From NCBI GenBank assembly GCA_964537965.1, contig CAZIDB010000041.1:1-26055 (forward strand): a DNA stretch of 26,055 bases, read 5' to 3'. This document shows, piece after piece, positions 14,875-22,152 of this stretch (position 1 is its first letter; each line of letters opens with the position of its first letter). The position numbers and the translations under genes were made by a program. Source of the DNA: SURF-24 sp964537965. Lineage in GTDB: Bacteria; Bacteroidota; Ignavibacteria; Ignavibacteriales; SURF-24. Below the pieces are notes generated by a model that ran no database searches, had not been told where the DNA came from, and was given only the letters and a program-made list of their open reading frames with translations.

Positions 14875-17127
14875 TCAGACTGATTCAGCTTTTTTATTTT
14901 TTTTTCTACCGTTTTCATTTGGTCTGGAGTAATAATAATAATATTTATAATAAGAGCCATAACTGCTTCTGAAAGTAAAATTATTAAGCAGTACACCAAT
15001 AAAAGTTTTTTGCTCGTGTTTTAACAGGTTCACAGATTTCTCCATTACATCTACTTCTGTTATGTTCGAAGAAACGACAAGTATAGTAGCATCAACAATT
15101 CTTGAAAGAATTTCGGAATCGGTAACCGCAATTACCGGGGCAGAATCGATAATTATCATGTCAAATTCCCGACGCAGTTTTTCCATAAACTCAAGCATCT
15201 GATGTGAACCCAACAATTCCGATGGATTAGGAGGTATTGTTCCGGCAGTTATAATATATAAGTTATTTGTTCCCGAAGGGCGTACAATTTCACTATAAGT
15301 TGCCTGCCCAAAGAAATAATCTGTAAAGCCGGGATACCTGTTATTCTTAAATACCGAATGTAATCTCGGTTTTCTAAGGTCGCAATCAAGTAACAAAGTT
15401 TTTTTATTTGCCTGTGCAAAACTACCTGCAAGATTTACGGCAGTAATAGTTTTACCTTCCTGGGGTGTTGATGAGGTAATTAAGACAGATTTAATTGCGT
15501 CCTTTTCTAATTTTGAAAACTGAACTCTCGTCCTTAAAGCGCGGTAAGCTTCACTTGGAATTGAATCCGGTTTTTTAGCTACGATAAATTCATAATCACT
15601 GTTTCCGTTTTGCCCTAATCCTTCAATAGTTGGAATCCAGGCAAGTACATTAATGTTCCGGTTCTCAATATCGTCCGGTGTTTTAACTGTATTATCAAAA
15701 TAATTTTTAATGAATGCATAACCTAAACCCATTCCCAAACCAAAAATAAAACCAACAATAACAATCAGCATCCTGTTTGGCTTAGCTGGTTTATATGGTA
15801 TTCTTGCGTAATCAATTATTAAAACGTTGCCGGGTTGCGACTGTTCATTGATTATTGCTTCCTGGTACTTTTCTTCAACTAAAAGATACATCTTTTCGTT
15901 CGCTGTTCTGTCGCGCTCTAACTTTGCTAATTCAATAGTAGCTTTAGGTAGAGAATTAAATTTAGTATCATAAGACCGGACTACATCATTTAATTCCTGT
16001 AAAGATGCGGTTGCAGCCTTAACTTTTGTTTCTTCCTCTATGATTTTTTGTGTCAGCGATTTTACTTCTTCCGGACTTGAAGCAAAAATTCCGGCTTTAT
16101 AGACCGACATTTTTTCGGTTACTTTATCTTTAAGAGATTTTATTTTTGCCTCATAATCAGCAATTACTTTGGAATTAGAAGTATATTGTCCTTTTGATGC
16201 CAGTGCAATATCGCGGTTGGTTTCAAGTTTGGCAATTTCTTCCTGAAGAGATTTTAGATAAGGCTCCGCAGCAAAACTTTGAAGATAATCAGCTAATCTT
16301 GGATCTTGTTTTTTCAATTCATCTCTGTATTGTGCAAGATTATTTCTAGCAACTGTAAGTTCAATATTTGTTGAATTTTTTTGAGCTTCAAAATTTGTCA
16401 ACTGATCTATAAGAGATTTCGCCTGTTCATCAAGGGCAATAATGCCACCCTGCTGTTGATATCTTCGTAAACTATCTTCAGATTTGCTTAATTCACCTTG
16501 TTTTCCTTTTCTCTGTTCCTCCAGGAAATTCTTTATGTTAGTAAGCTGAGCCCTGTTGGTTTGAAGATTCATTTGGTTGTATGAAGTCGCATATTCATTT
16601 GCTAAAAGAGCAGCTTCATATGGCGATTGGGATTCAACAGAAATTTCTACAATATCCAATCCTCTTTTCTGATCAATCGATACAACACTTGTAAGCATTT
16701 CAGTTATTTGCTGAACCGATTTAACCGGCGATTTAATTGTCCTGTCTTTTCCATAATCCTTATTCCTGATAAGATAGAAACTATCCTTTATTGTTGAATC
16801 CTTGTAATAGCTGAGCAATGCGTTTGCAACTCTTTCTCTGACAGAATAGCTCTTTAAAATTTCTATTTCATTCGCAATGAATCTGTCGCTGCCAAAATCC
16901 TGGAATTCCGGAATTAAAGGAGATTCAAGAATACTTCCCTGCGGTTTGGATACTTTAAGCGAGGTAGTGGTTTTATAAATGTTGGGAGCATTAATTGCGT
17001 AGATTACTGCAACAGCAAGCCCGGCTAATGTTATTAAAATAATCGGGACTAAGTTATTACGGATAAGAAATAAATAATCCTTTAAGGAACTTCCTTCCTG
17101 AACTCTTTGAAAATTATTATTGTCCAC
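14875..17127 (-). CDS. Wzc-like polysaccharide co-polymerase / bacterial tyrosine kinase
   Basis: The 750-residue protein combines a Wzz domain and a BY-kinase. The first membrane helix is at 26-46, the periplasmic part has long coiled coils (about 195-430), and the second helix is at 452-474. The cytoplasmic kinase has Walker A TSSTPQEGKT (551-560), Walker A' LLLDCDLRKPR (578-588), Walker B MIIIDSAP (657-664), and a terminal tyrosine cluster with eight Tyr between 723 and 733. Phosphorylation of that cluster controls oligomerisation and polymer assembly in the family. The start is GTG at 17127, with GAGGG four bases upstream and no nearby in-frame ATG. It follows the short SLBB gene by 11 bases. 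Length and domain order are normal for the fused Proteobacteria/Bacteroidota type. Confidence 0.93.
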   Translation of the reverse strand: MDNNNFQRVQEGSSLKDYLFLIRNNLVPIILITLAGLAVAVIYAINAPNIYKTTTSLKVSKPQGSILESPLIPEFQDFGSDRFIANEIEILKSYSVRERVANALLSYYKDSTIKDSFYLIRNKDYGKDRTIKSPVKSVQQITEMLTSVVSIDQKRGLDIVEISVESQSPYEAALLANEYATSYNQMNLQTNRAQLTNIKNFLEEQRKGKQGELSKSEDSLRRYQQQGGIIALDEQAKSLIDQLTNFEAQKNSTNIELTVARNNLAQYRDELKKQDPRLADYLQSFAAEPYLKSLQEEIAKLETNRDIALASKGQYTSNSKVIADYEAKIKSLKDKVTEKMSVYKAGIFASSPEEVKSLTQKIIEEETKVKAATASLQELNDVVRSYDTKFNSLPKATIELAKLERDRTANEKMYLLVEEKYQEAIINEQSQPGNVLIIDYARIPYKPAKPNRMLIVIVGFIFGLGMGLGYAFIKNYFDNTVKTPDDIENRNINVLAWIPTIEGLGQNGNSDYEFIVAKKPDSIPSEAYRALRTRVQFSKLEKDAIKSVLITSSTPQEGKTITAVNLAGSFAQANKKTLLLDCDLRKPRLHSVFKNNRYPGFTDYFFGQATYSEIVRPSGTNNLYIITAGTIPPNPSELLGSHQMLEFMEKLRREFDMIIIDSAPVIAVTDSEILSRIVDATILVVSSNITEVDVMEKSVNLLKHEQKTFIGVLLNNFTFRSSYGSYYKYYYYYSRPNENGRKKNKKAESV

Positions 17128-17138
17128 CTTTCCCTCTT

Positions 17139-17663
17139 CTAATCACGAAAGATATTTAAAACTAAAATTGATAATGAAATTAGGGTTGACACAACCGATA
17201 GTGTCATTGTAAAATAATCTCTGTAATAAAGTCTTGGTTCACCCGGCACAATTAGCAGATCACCGACTCTAAGATCAGGGATATTTTCTTTTTTCGATGT
17301 TAATGTTGGGCTATATAAAAGATCATTAAAACTAAATTTGTACAGAATCTGAGTTGAATCTTCTAATACTCTGTAAATACGAAGGTCATCAAGGAATGCA
17401 TCATCTGTTGGTCCGCCTGCATAAGAAAGTAAATCTCTCACGTTAATATAACTTGGCACTAAATATCTCCCCGGGAATTTTACATATCCCCAAACAGAAA
17501 CTTTAATGTTCATTGCTTCGGGGTCTGAAAGGTCGTAAAATCCACTTTGATTATTTCTAAACTGGTTCATATCTGCTCCAATTTTAATGTCGCCTGTCTG
17601 AGCAAATAAACTACCAGATAAAACCATGAGAAATAGAATTAAGTTTTTAATTCCCTTTGCCAT
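17139..17663 (-). CDS. short SLBB-domain polysaccharide export protein
   Basis: The 174-residue protein has a signal peptide (1-21, ending SGSLFAQ), one SLBB domain (about 54-140: VSVWGYVKFPGRYLVP, VRDLLSYAGGPTDDAF, LRVGDLLIVPGEP), and a C-terminal membrane segment (151-171). It has no Poly_export domain and resembles the C-terminal half of the 531-residue export protein in the same operon, so it may form an accessory ring or be a trimmed paralogue. GGGGA lies about eight bases before the ATG. It appears to be the first gene of the polysaccharide operon, 61 bases after ftsX, with a candidate promoter in that gap. Confidence 0.85.
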   Translation of the reverse strand: MAKGIKNLILFLMVLSGSLFAQTGDIKIGADMNQFRNNQSGFYDLSDPEAMNIKVSVWGYVKFPGRYLVPSYINVRDLLSYAGGPTDDAFLDDLRIYRVLEDSTQILYKFSFNDLLYSPTLTSKKENIPDLRVGDLLIVPGEPRLYYRDYFTMTLSVVSTLISLSILVLNIFRD

Positions 17664-17699
17664 AAACCGAATCCCCTATAAAGTAAAAATTTGTGGTCA

Positions 17700-17728
17700 A
17701 ATCTAATAAATATATTCAATCATATCAA
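17700..17728 (-). promoter_or_regulatory. candidate promoter of the exopolysaccharide operon
   Basis: On the minus strand TTGATA (17728-17723) and TAGATT (17705-17700) are 17 bases apart and overlap the last codons of ftsX. The predicted start would leave a leader of about 30 bases before the short SLBB gene. AT-richness makes chance matches likely. Confidence 0.35.
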
Positions 17729-18603
17729 AAGTTAATTTTTTTAACTTTAATTGAAATTTTTCCTACTGCAAGCAGACTGCCAAGGGAACCTAAAAGAACT
17801 CCGCTTACAATTATGGTAGTTATGAATACTATACTATCAACAGTACTTAAAAAAAGATCTTTCATTTGAAAATTGAGCAGCAGGATAATTACTTTGTAAA
17901 ATAAAATGCAGAACAACGAAGCACAAACACCAATTATCAATCCGTTTACAATATATGGAAACCTGATTACCGAATCTTTTGCTCCAACTAATTTCATGGT
18001 TTCAATTTGCCTGCTTTTGTTGTGAATTATAATTTTATTCATACTAAAGACCAAATACAGGGCAATAATAAATAGTAGAATTCCGGTAACGAGAAGATAA
18101 AACTTTATAGTTCTAAGCCAATATAAAAGTGTAATTATAAAATCTTTTTGAATGACAAGTTCATCAATATTTTCTATCCTGCCAAGGCTTTTTTCAACTT
18201 TTGAAATCTCATCATCTTTCAGAAACTCAGGTTTAATTTTAATTTCAATTGAAGCCGGCAATGGATTGTATTCCAATATACCCCTGAAATCTTCTCCGGT
18301 TTGCTTAATAAAAACTTCCTCTGCTTTTTGTTTATCTATGTAGTTAATACCTTTAACGAAATTACTTTCTGAGATAGCGTTTTTTACTAGTTCAACCTGC
18401 TCTTCTGTTAATGAGTCCGGCAGGAATGCAGTAAAAGTAATTTTCTCTTTAATCCTGTTTTCAATTGAATCCGAGAAACCCAGCAGCAGAACCACAACCG
18501 AAACAATAAATATAGAAATGATTCCCGCTATTAAAGACAGAATAAAAGATAACTTTGCAGAAGTAATTGATTTAAAAGACTCTTTCAGTATAAACAGTAT
18601 CAT
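17725..18603 (-). CDS. ftsX: cell-division permease FtsX
   Basis: FtsX is the membrane subunit of the FtsEX complex that activates peptidoglycan hydrolases at the septum. The 292-residue protein has the expected layout: a first membrane helix (about 17-41), a large extracytoplasmic loop (about 42-160) beginning ENRIKEKITFTAFLPDSLTEEQ and including KAEEVFIKQTGEDF, then three helices at about 164-186, 212-236 and 250-278. The cytoplasmic SRQIETMKLVGAKDSVIRFPYIVNGLIIG motif between helices 2 and 3 is the FtsX signature. The ABC partner ftsE is not adjacent and must lie elsewhere. It begins 8 bases after the preceding lipoprotein gene. Confidence 0.92.
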   Translation of the reverse strand: MILFILKESFKSITSAKLSFILSLIAGIISIFIVSVVVLLLGFSDSIENRIKEKITFTAFLPDSLTEEQVELVKNAISESNFVKGINYIDKQKAEEVFIKQTGEDFRGILEYNPLPASIEIKIKPEFLKDDEISKVEKSLGRIENIDELVIQKDFIITLLYWLRTIKFYLLVTGILLFIIALYLVFSMNKIIIHNKSRQIETMKLVGAKDSVIRFPYIVNGLIIGVCASLFCILFYKVIILLLNFQMKDLFLSTVDSIVFITTIIVSGVLLGSLGSLLAVGKISIKVKKINF

Positions 18604-18611
18604 ATTAAAAC

Positions 18612-19112
18612 CTAATAATTGGATTCGTCAATCCATTTGATAATAGCCCATTTTTTTGAAACAGGATTCTTTTCCAAAGTAAGATTTACTTTACCGTCAA
18701 CCCTTTGAACATCAGAAGGATTAAATGTAATTGTTAAATTAAAACTGCGGATTATACTTGTTGAATCACTTGAAATAAAAACTATATTGTTCCAGATAAG
18801 ATCCAACCGCTGCGAATTCTGGAATAATCCGTATGTAACTTTCATTTCATCGTCTCTTCCCCAGGTTATATCGAAACCCAGGTCATAATCCCTGTATACA
18901 AAGCTGAAGTTATTTGAAATTAAATCGCCGTATATTGTTGTATCCTTAAAGGTATAAGCATATTGAAGATTCTGAAAAACACCTTCTACATTTGTCAGGT
19001 CTGATATTGAAGAATTTCCTGTATTTAAATTTTCATCAAGAGTAGGTGCAAACGGATTAAAGCACCCACTTATAAAAAAAAATATCAGCCATATGTAATT
19101 CTTTGCCTTAAT
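18612..19112 (-). CDS. predicted lipoprotein with apparent ATT start (166 aa), unknown function
   Basis: The open frame is bounded upstream by a TGA and contains no ATG, GTG or TTG before a long conserved-looking N-terminus. Reading from ATT at 19112 gives MKAKNYIWLIFFFISGC, an excellent lipoprotein signal with I-S-G-C at 14-17, then a mature part of about 150 residues. AAAGGA lies seven bases upstream of that ATT, and the ATT overlaps the stop of the preceding lipoprotein gene. An ATG at 18845 is in frame but would remove the signal and half the protein. The fold is unknown: C-terminal KVNLTLEKN then KKWAIIKWIDE resembles NTF2-like ends and matches the neighbouring lipoprotein. A run of nine Ts encodes Phe11-13 and may be unstable. 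The alternative is an ATG-to-ATT mutation or a sequencing error. Confidence 0.65.
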   Translation of the reverse strand: MKAKNYIWLIFFFISGCFNPFAPTLDENLNTGNSSISDLTNVEGVFQNLQYAYTFKDTTIYGDLISNNFSFVYRDYDLGFDITWGRDDEMKVTYGLFQNSQRLDLIWNNIVFISSDSTSIIRSFNLTITFNPSDVQRVDGKVNLTLEKNPVSKKWAIIKWIDESNY

Positions 19113-19683
19113 AATATCTTCCTTTCAAATCGCTCCAGCTATAGTTAGTGCCGGATTGAATATCCTGCCAGGAAGAAATTACCCATTGAGATCGCGAATC
19201 TCTTATAATTGTAAAAGATAATTTACCCTGATAGTATTTCGGTAATTGCTCATTACTTGTAGGAATATTTAATCCATATGTGGCAAAGTATGTAAGGCTA
19301 TCTCCAAACAAACTCTTTTCATCTTCAGTTAAAGAAAGAATAATTGATGAACTGCCTGATATTGAATTTGTAAGATTTATGAAATACTGTTTCTCATCCG
19401 CCAGATTCCAGTCTTTCAAAAATGTATACTGTGAGCCTGCACTTGCAGAAGGTTGAAAAGAAAATTTCTTCTCTGAAAATGAAGAATCAACAAAACAGTA
19501 AATATAGTTTTCGGCATTCTTATCCTGGAAGGCATCAATAAGATTATTAAGTAGTATTTCCGGGGTTGATGCAATCTGAAAGTTACTTCTTGGCCTGTCC
19601 GGTTCTTCAGGATCTCGGGTAGTAAACAGTTCGCAAGCAAGATTAAACAAAGAGAAAATCAATATCAGGTAAGCATACTTCAT
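19108..19683 (-). CDS. predicted lipoprotein (191 aa), unknown function
   Basis: A hydrophobic leader ends in FNLAC with Cys17 as the likely lipidated residue; the -3 position is Asn rather than the usual Leu, so the lipobox is imperfect. A Pro/Arg/Asp-rich linker (about 22-34) follows, then a domain starting ILLNNLIDAFQDKNAENYIYC and ending KLSFTIIRDSRSQWVISSWQDI. A helix with a 'family of small alpha+beta' end like this suggests an NTF2-like or SnoaL-like fold; that is inference. The next gene downstream seems to be a paralogue (same leader length, similar ending). Its ATG shares four bases (ATGA) with the stop of the methyltransferase gene. Confidence 0.75.
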   Translation of the reverse strand: MKYAYLILIFSLFNLACELFTTRDPEEPDRPRSNFQIASTPEILLNNLIDAFQDKNAENYIYCFVDSSFSEKKFSFQPSASAGSQYTFLKDWNLADEKQYFINLTNSISGSSSIILSLTEDEKSLFGDSLTYFATYGLNIPTSNEQLPKYYQGKLSFTIIRDSRSQWVISSWQDIQSGTNYSWSDLKGRYY

Positions 19684-20414
19684 TTTCTTGCAAAGATTAT
19701 TAATCTTGGTGATTCAGTTTGATTAAAAACAGAACCAAAATAATCTCCGTATGTATTTTCAATTCTGAATTCATTTTTTTTCAGTTCGGTTTCTATTTCT
19801 TCTTTTGAATACAGCGCAACAGATTCCTGGAAATATTCGTTTTGTTCACCATTTGCAATAATAATATCTTTGATTACACGGTTAGCGCTGAATTCTCTTT
19901 TCTGTGTAATCTTTTTACCATTTTCCTCAGAGCAGCTAAAAGGAACAAGATTTCTTTTCAGGTAACCGATATTAAAATAATCAAAGCAAAAACATCCTCC
20001 TTTACCAAGATATTTATAAACATCTGCAAACAGCGCAAAATTTTCTTCGTCCTTTTCAAAATAGCCAAAACTTGTAAACAAATTCGTTACAAGATCAAAA
20101 CTCGTTTTTATACACGGCTTTTTTATATCACCGCAAAAAAAATCAACATCAAGAGATAACTCATCAGTCGTTGTTTTCGCAATCTTCAGCAGGTTCAAAG
20201 AAATATCAAATGCGGTAACCTTTAAACCTTTTCCGGCTATATTAATTGAATGCCGGCCCGCTCCGCAGGCAATATCAAGAACGCGTTTTATTTTATTGCA
20301 ATCAACATTTTTCCAAATCAATGATACCAGTTTTTCCGCATCTTCATCACCACGATGTTTATATAAGTCGAGGTAATTTTCAGAATTAAACCAGGTTTTA
20401 TACCACTCACTCAT
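19680..20414 (-). CDS. class I SAM-dependent methyltransferase
   Basis: The 244-residue protein has motif I VLDIACGAGRHSINIAGKG (45-63), the acidic end of strand 2 at Asp70 (VTAFDISLNLLKIA), DVDFFCGDIKKP with motif II-like Asp, and FDLVTNLFTSFGYFEKDEEN, which resembles the SSFGYF block of the Methyltransf_25/YcgJ-type group. The substrate is unknown; small-molecule methyltransferases of this group are common. It overlaps the RecR stop by one base (TAATG) and the following lipoprotein start by four bases, so it is translated as part of the ybaB-recR run. Confidence 0.85.
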   Translation of the reverse strand: MSEWYKTWFNSENYLDLYKHRGDEDAEKLVSLIWKNVDCNKIKRVLDIACGAGRHSINIAGKGLKVTAFDISLNLLKIAKTTTDELSLDVDFFCGDIKKPCIKTSFDLVTNLFTSFGYFEKDEENFALFADVYKYLGKGGCFCFDYFNIGYLKRNLVPFSCSEENGKKITQKREFSANRVIKDIIIANGEQNEYFQESVALYSKEEIETELKKNEFRIENTYGDYFGSVFNQTESPRLIIFARK

Positions 20415-21010
20415 TAAATTAAACTTCTATTTTGAACAGCCTTTCCTATTGTTGCCTCATCTGCAAATTCAAAATCACCGCCAATTGGTAAACCTCTTGC
20501 AATCCGTGTAACTTTAATTCCAAAAGGTTTAAGCAACTTTGCAAGATATAATGAAGTTGTTTCTCCTTCTGTATCAGGATTGAGCGCCAGGATTATCTCT
20601 TTGGAATTTTCAATTGTTAAACGTGTAAGCAGTTCTTTAATTTTCAATGATTCAACATCAATTCCATTAAGCGGAGATAAAACACCACCAAGAACATGAT
20701 AAAGACCGTTGTATTCATTCGTTTTTTCAATTGCAATTACATCGCTTACTTCTTCCACTACACAAATAATCGAATGGTCACGTTTTTCACTTTTACATAT
20801 TTCACATTCATCATCAACAGAAAGATTGAAACAGTTTTTGCAAAACCTGATTTTAGATTTCAGCTCCAGTATAGAATTTACAAGCAGTTCAACTTCAGCT
20901 AAATCTTTTTTTAGGAGATAAACTGCAAGTCTCTGGGCAGTTTTCCTTCCAATAGAAGGAAGTTTGCTCAATTCTTCAATAACTTTTTGTAATGGTTCAA
21001 CTATCTGCAC
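20414..21010 (-). CDS. recR: recombination mediator RecR
   Basis: RecR works with RecF and RecO to load RecA at single-stranded gaps. The 198-residue length is standard. An HhH region comes first (LSKLPSIGRKTAQRLAVYLL, 15-34), then a zinc finger with Cys57, Cys60, Cys69 and Cys72, and a Toprim domain (about 79-172, with CVVEEVSDVIAIE and ALNPDTEGETTSLYL). The C-terminus has VTRIARGLPIGGDFEFADEATI, the family signature. The start is GTG at 21010, one base after the ybaB stop, which places residue 1 where other RecR proteins begin; no strong ribosome site is visible, so coupling to ybaB is likely. Confidence 0.97.
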   Translation of the reverse strand: MQIVEPLQKVIEELSKLPSIGRKTAQRLAVYLLKKDLAEVELLVNSILELKSKIRFCKNCFNLSVDDECEICKSEKRDHSIICVVEEVSDVIAIEKTNEYNGLYHVLGGVLSPLNGIDVESLKIKELLTRLTIENSKEIILALNPDTEGETTSLYLAKLLKPFGIKVTRIARGLPIGGDFEFADEATIGKAVQNRSLI

Positions 21011-21011
21011 A

Positions 21012-21338
21012 TTAAAATCCGGGTATGTTCAATCCGGGAGGAATCATTCCCTTAGTTACTTTTGCCATTTCCTCTTCGGCCATTTTACCTGCGGAATCCA
21101 GTACTTTATTTACGGCAGCAACAACAAGGTCTTCAAGCATTTCCTTATCGCCGCCTTTAATAACTTCCTCATCTATCTGAATTGAAACGATTTCTTTTTT
21201 ACCATTAGCAGTTGCTTTTACAATTCCACCTCCGGCTTCCTCGGAAATAGTTTTATTGCCAAGTTCGTTCTGAACTCTTTCCATTTCTGCCTGAAGTTTT
21301 TGAACCTGTTTCAGCATTCCCTGCATACCACCTTTCAT
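21012..21338 (-). CDS. ybaB: YbaB/EbfC family nucleoid-associated protein
   Basis: YbaB/EbfC proteins are small dimeric DNA-binding proteins that help organise the nucleoid. The 108-residue protein starts MKGGMQGMLKQVQKLQAEMERVQNEL, the typical N-terminal helix, followed by GGGIVKATANGKKEIVSIQIDEEV and a helix ending MAKVTKGMIPPGLNIPGF, with PPG(L/M) conserved in the family. GGAGG precedes the ATG. The ybaB-recR pairing is widely conserved; the dnaX that often precedes it is absent, as the upstream neighbour is divergent. Confidence 0.95.
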   Translation of the reverse strand: MKGGMQGMLKQVQKLQAEMERVQNELGNKTISEEAGGGIVKATANGKKEIVSIQIDEEVIKGGDKEMLEDLVVAAVNKVLDSAGKMAEEEMAKVTKGMIPPGLNIPGF

Positions 21339-21400
21339 TTAGCCTCCGAATTTTTAATTTTATTTTCAATTTTTGATGGATAAAGATAACTAATTCTTAT

Positions 21401-21429
21401 TTGACTTTGAATACCTATTTATTTATACT
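21401..21429 (+). promoter_or_regulatory. promoter of the purC-like/psd/pssA/purSQ/tatA/gatA run
   Basis: TTGACT (21401-21406) and TATACT (21424-21429) are exactly 17 bases apart in the 123-base divergent gap. A start near 21436 would leave only about 26 bases before the TTG start of the first gene, with no clear ribosome site in that leader. Confidence 0.6.
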
Positions 21430-21461
21430 TTCCGCACGAAAAACTTGATCATTTTAGTTAT

Positions 21462-22145
21462 TTGAAATCTGAGAAAAATATTAATCGTAATGAAACAGGA
21501 AAGAGAATTCTTCCCTGTGAAGGTGAGAACTCGGTTTGTTTAAATTATACAGACCATGTTTCATTTAACAGAAAGCAATTTACTCTGGATGGTTCCGGTG
21601 AAAAACTGAAGATTATAAATGCATTCTTTTTAGATTACTTAAATGCATATAATATCATTACCGGTTATAAAGGAACTGTTGATAAAGGAATTATATTTGA
21701 GAAACATTCGCGTTATCCGTTTTGTGTAAAAATACAGAACGTTGCAGATAAGGAGAATGCAAAGGTTTTTGGAGTAAAGGAAGGAACACCACTTCAGACT
21801 TCTTTAATAACGTTTTTATATAATTCATCGTTCTCAATCTCAGATTCACATTTCCTCGCTTATAACATTTGTCCGCTTGAAGAAATAAAAATGATCAGGA
21901 GGATCTGTTCCAAGGTTAATGTGGTACTGAAATCTTATTTTGAAAGACGCAATTTAAGTTTATCCGAAATATTATGTTACTTTGGATTTGAGGATAACAG
22001 AATTTACGTCGTTGATGATTTTACATCTTTAAGTATTAAACTGAAATCCGAGGTTAAAGGTTTGTTCAAAGATCCTTATAAAATTAATACGGCAAATGAT
22101 TTTGCAATATACACAGACTTTTTTATCAACTTAATTAAAAGCTAA
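21462..22145 (+). CDS. divergent SAICAR synthetase-like protein (PurC homologue, possibly inactive)
   Basis: The 227-residue protein follows the PurC plan: TGKRILPCEG (12-21) in place of the ATP-grasping YEGKxKxIY, NYTDHVSFN (28-36) for KDDxTAFN, GSGEKLKIINAFFLDYLNAYNIIT (44-67) for GKGxLNNxIS..F..L...GI.T, KIQNVADKEN (90-99) for VRNxAAGS, and ICSKVNVVLKSYFERRNL (148-165) for A.KVN..L...F....I. The expected catalytic LVDFKLEFG is replaced by LSEILCYFGF, so the Asp and Lys of that motif are missing; activity is doubtful. SAICAR synthetase joins aspartate to CAIR in purine synthesis, and purS and purQ lie downstream. The start is TTG at 21462: the frame is closed by TGA at 21408 with no ATG, and the promoter leaves little other room. 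Confidence 0.65.
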   Translation: MKSEKNINRNETGKRILPCEGENSVCLNYTDHVSFNRKQFTLDGSGEKLKIINAFFLDYLNAYNIITGYKGTVDKGIIFEKHSRYPFCVKIQNVADKENAKVFGVKEGTPLQTSLITFLYNSSFSISDSHFLAYNICPLEEIKMIRRICSKVNVVLKSYFERRNLSLSEILCYFGFEDNRIYVVDDFTSLSIKLKSEVKGLFKDPYKINTANDFAIYTDFFINLIKS

Positions 22146-22152
22146 AATAATA

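Noticed and set aside
18612..18845. A separate 77-residue gene starting at ATG 18845
   Set aside because: The same frame continues upstream for 89 codons with protein-like composition and a lipoprotein signal. The short version is just the C-terminal half, and it has no ribosome site of its own.
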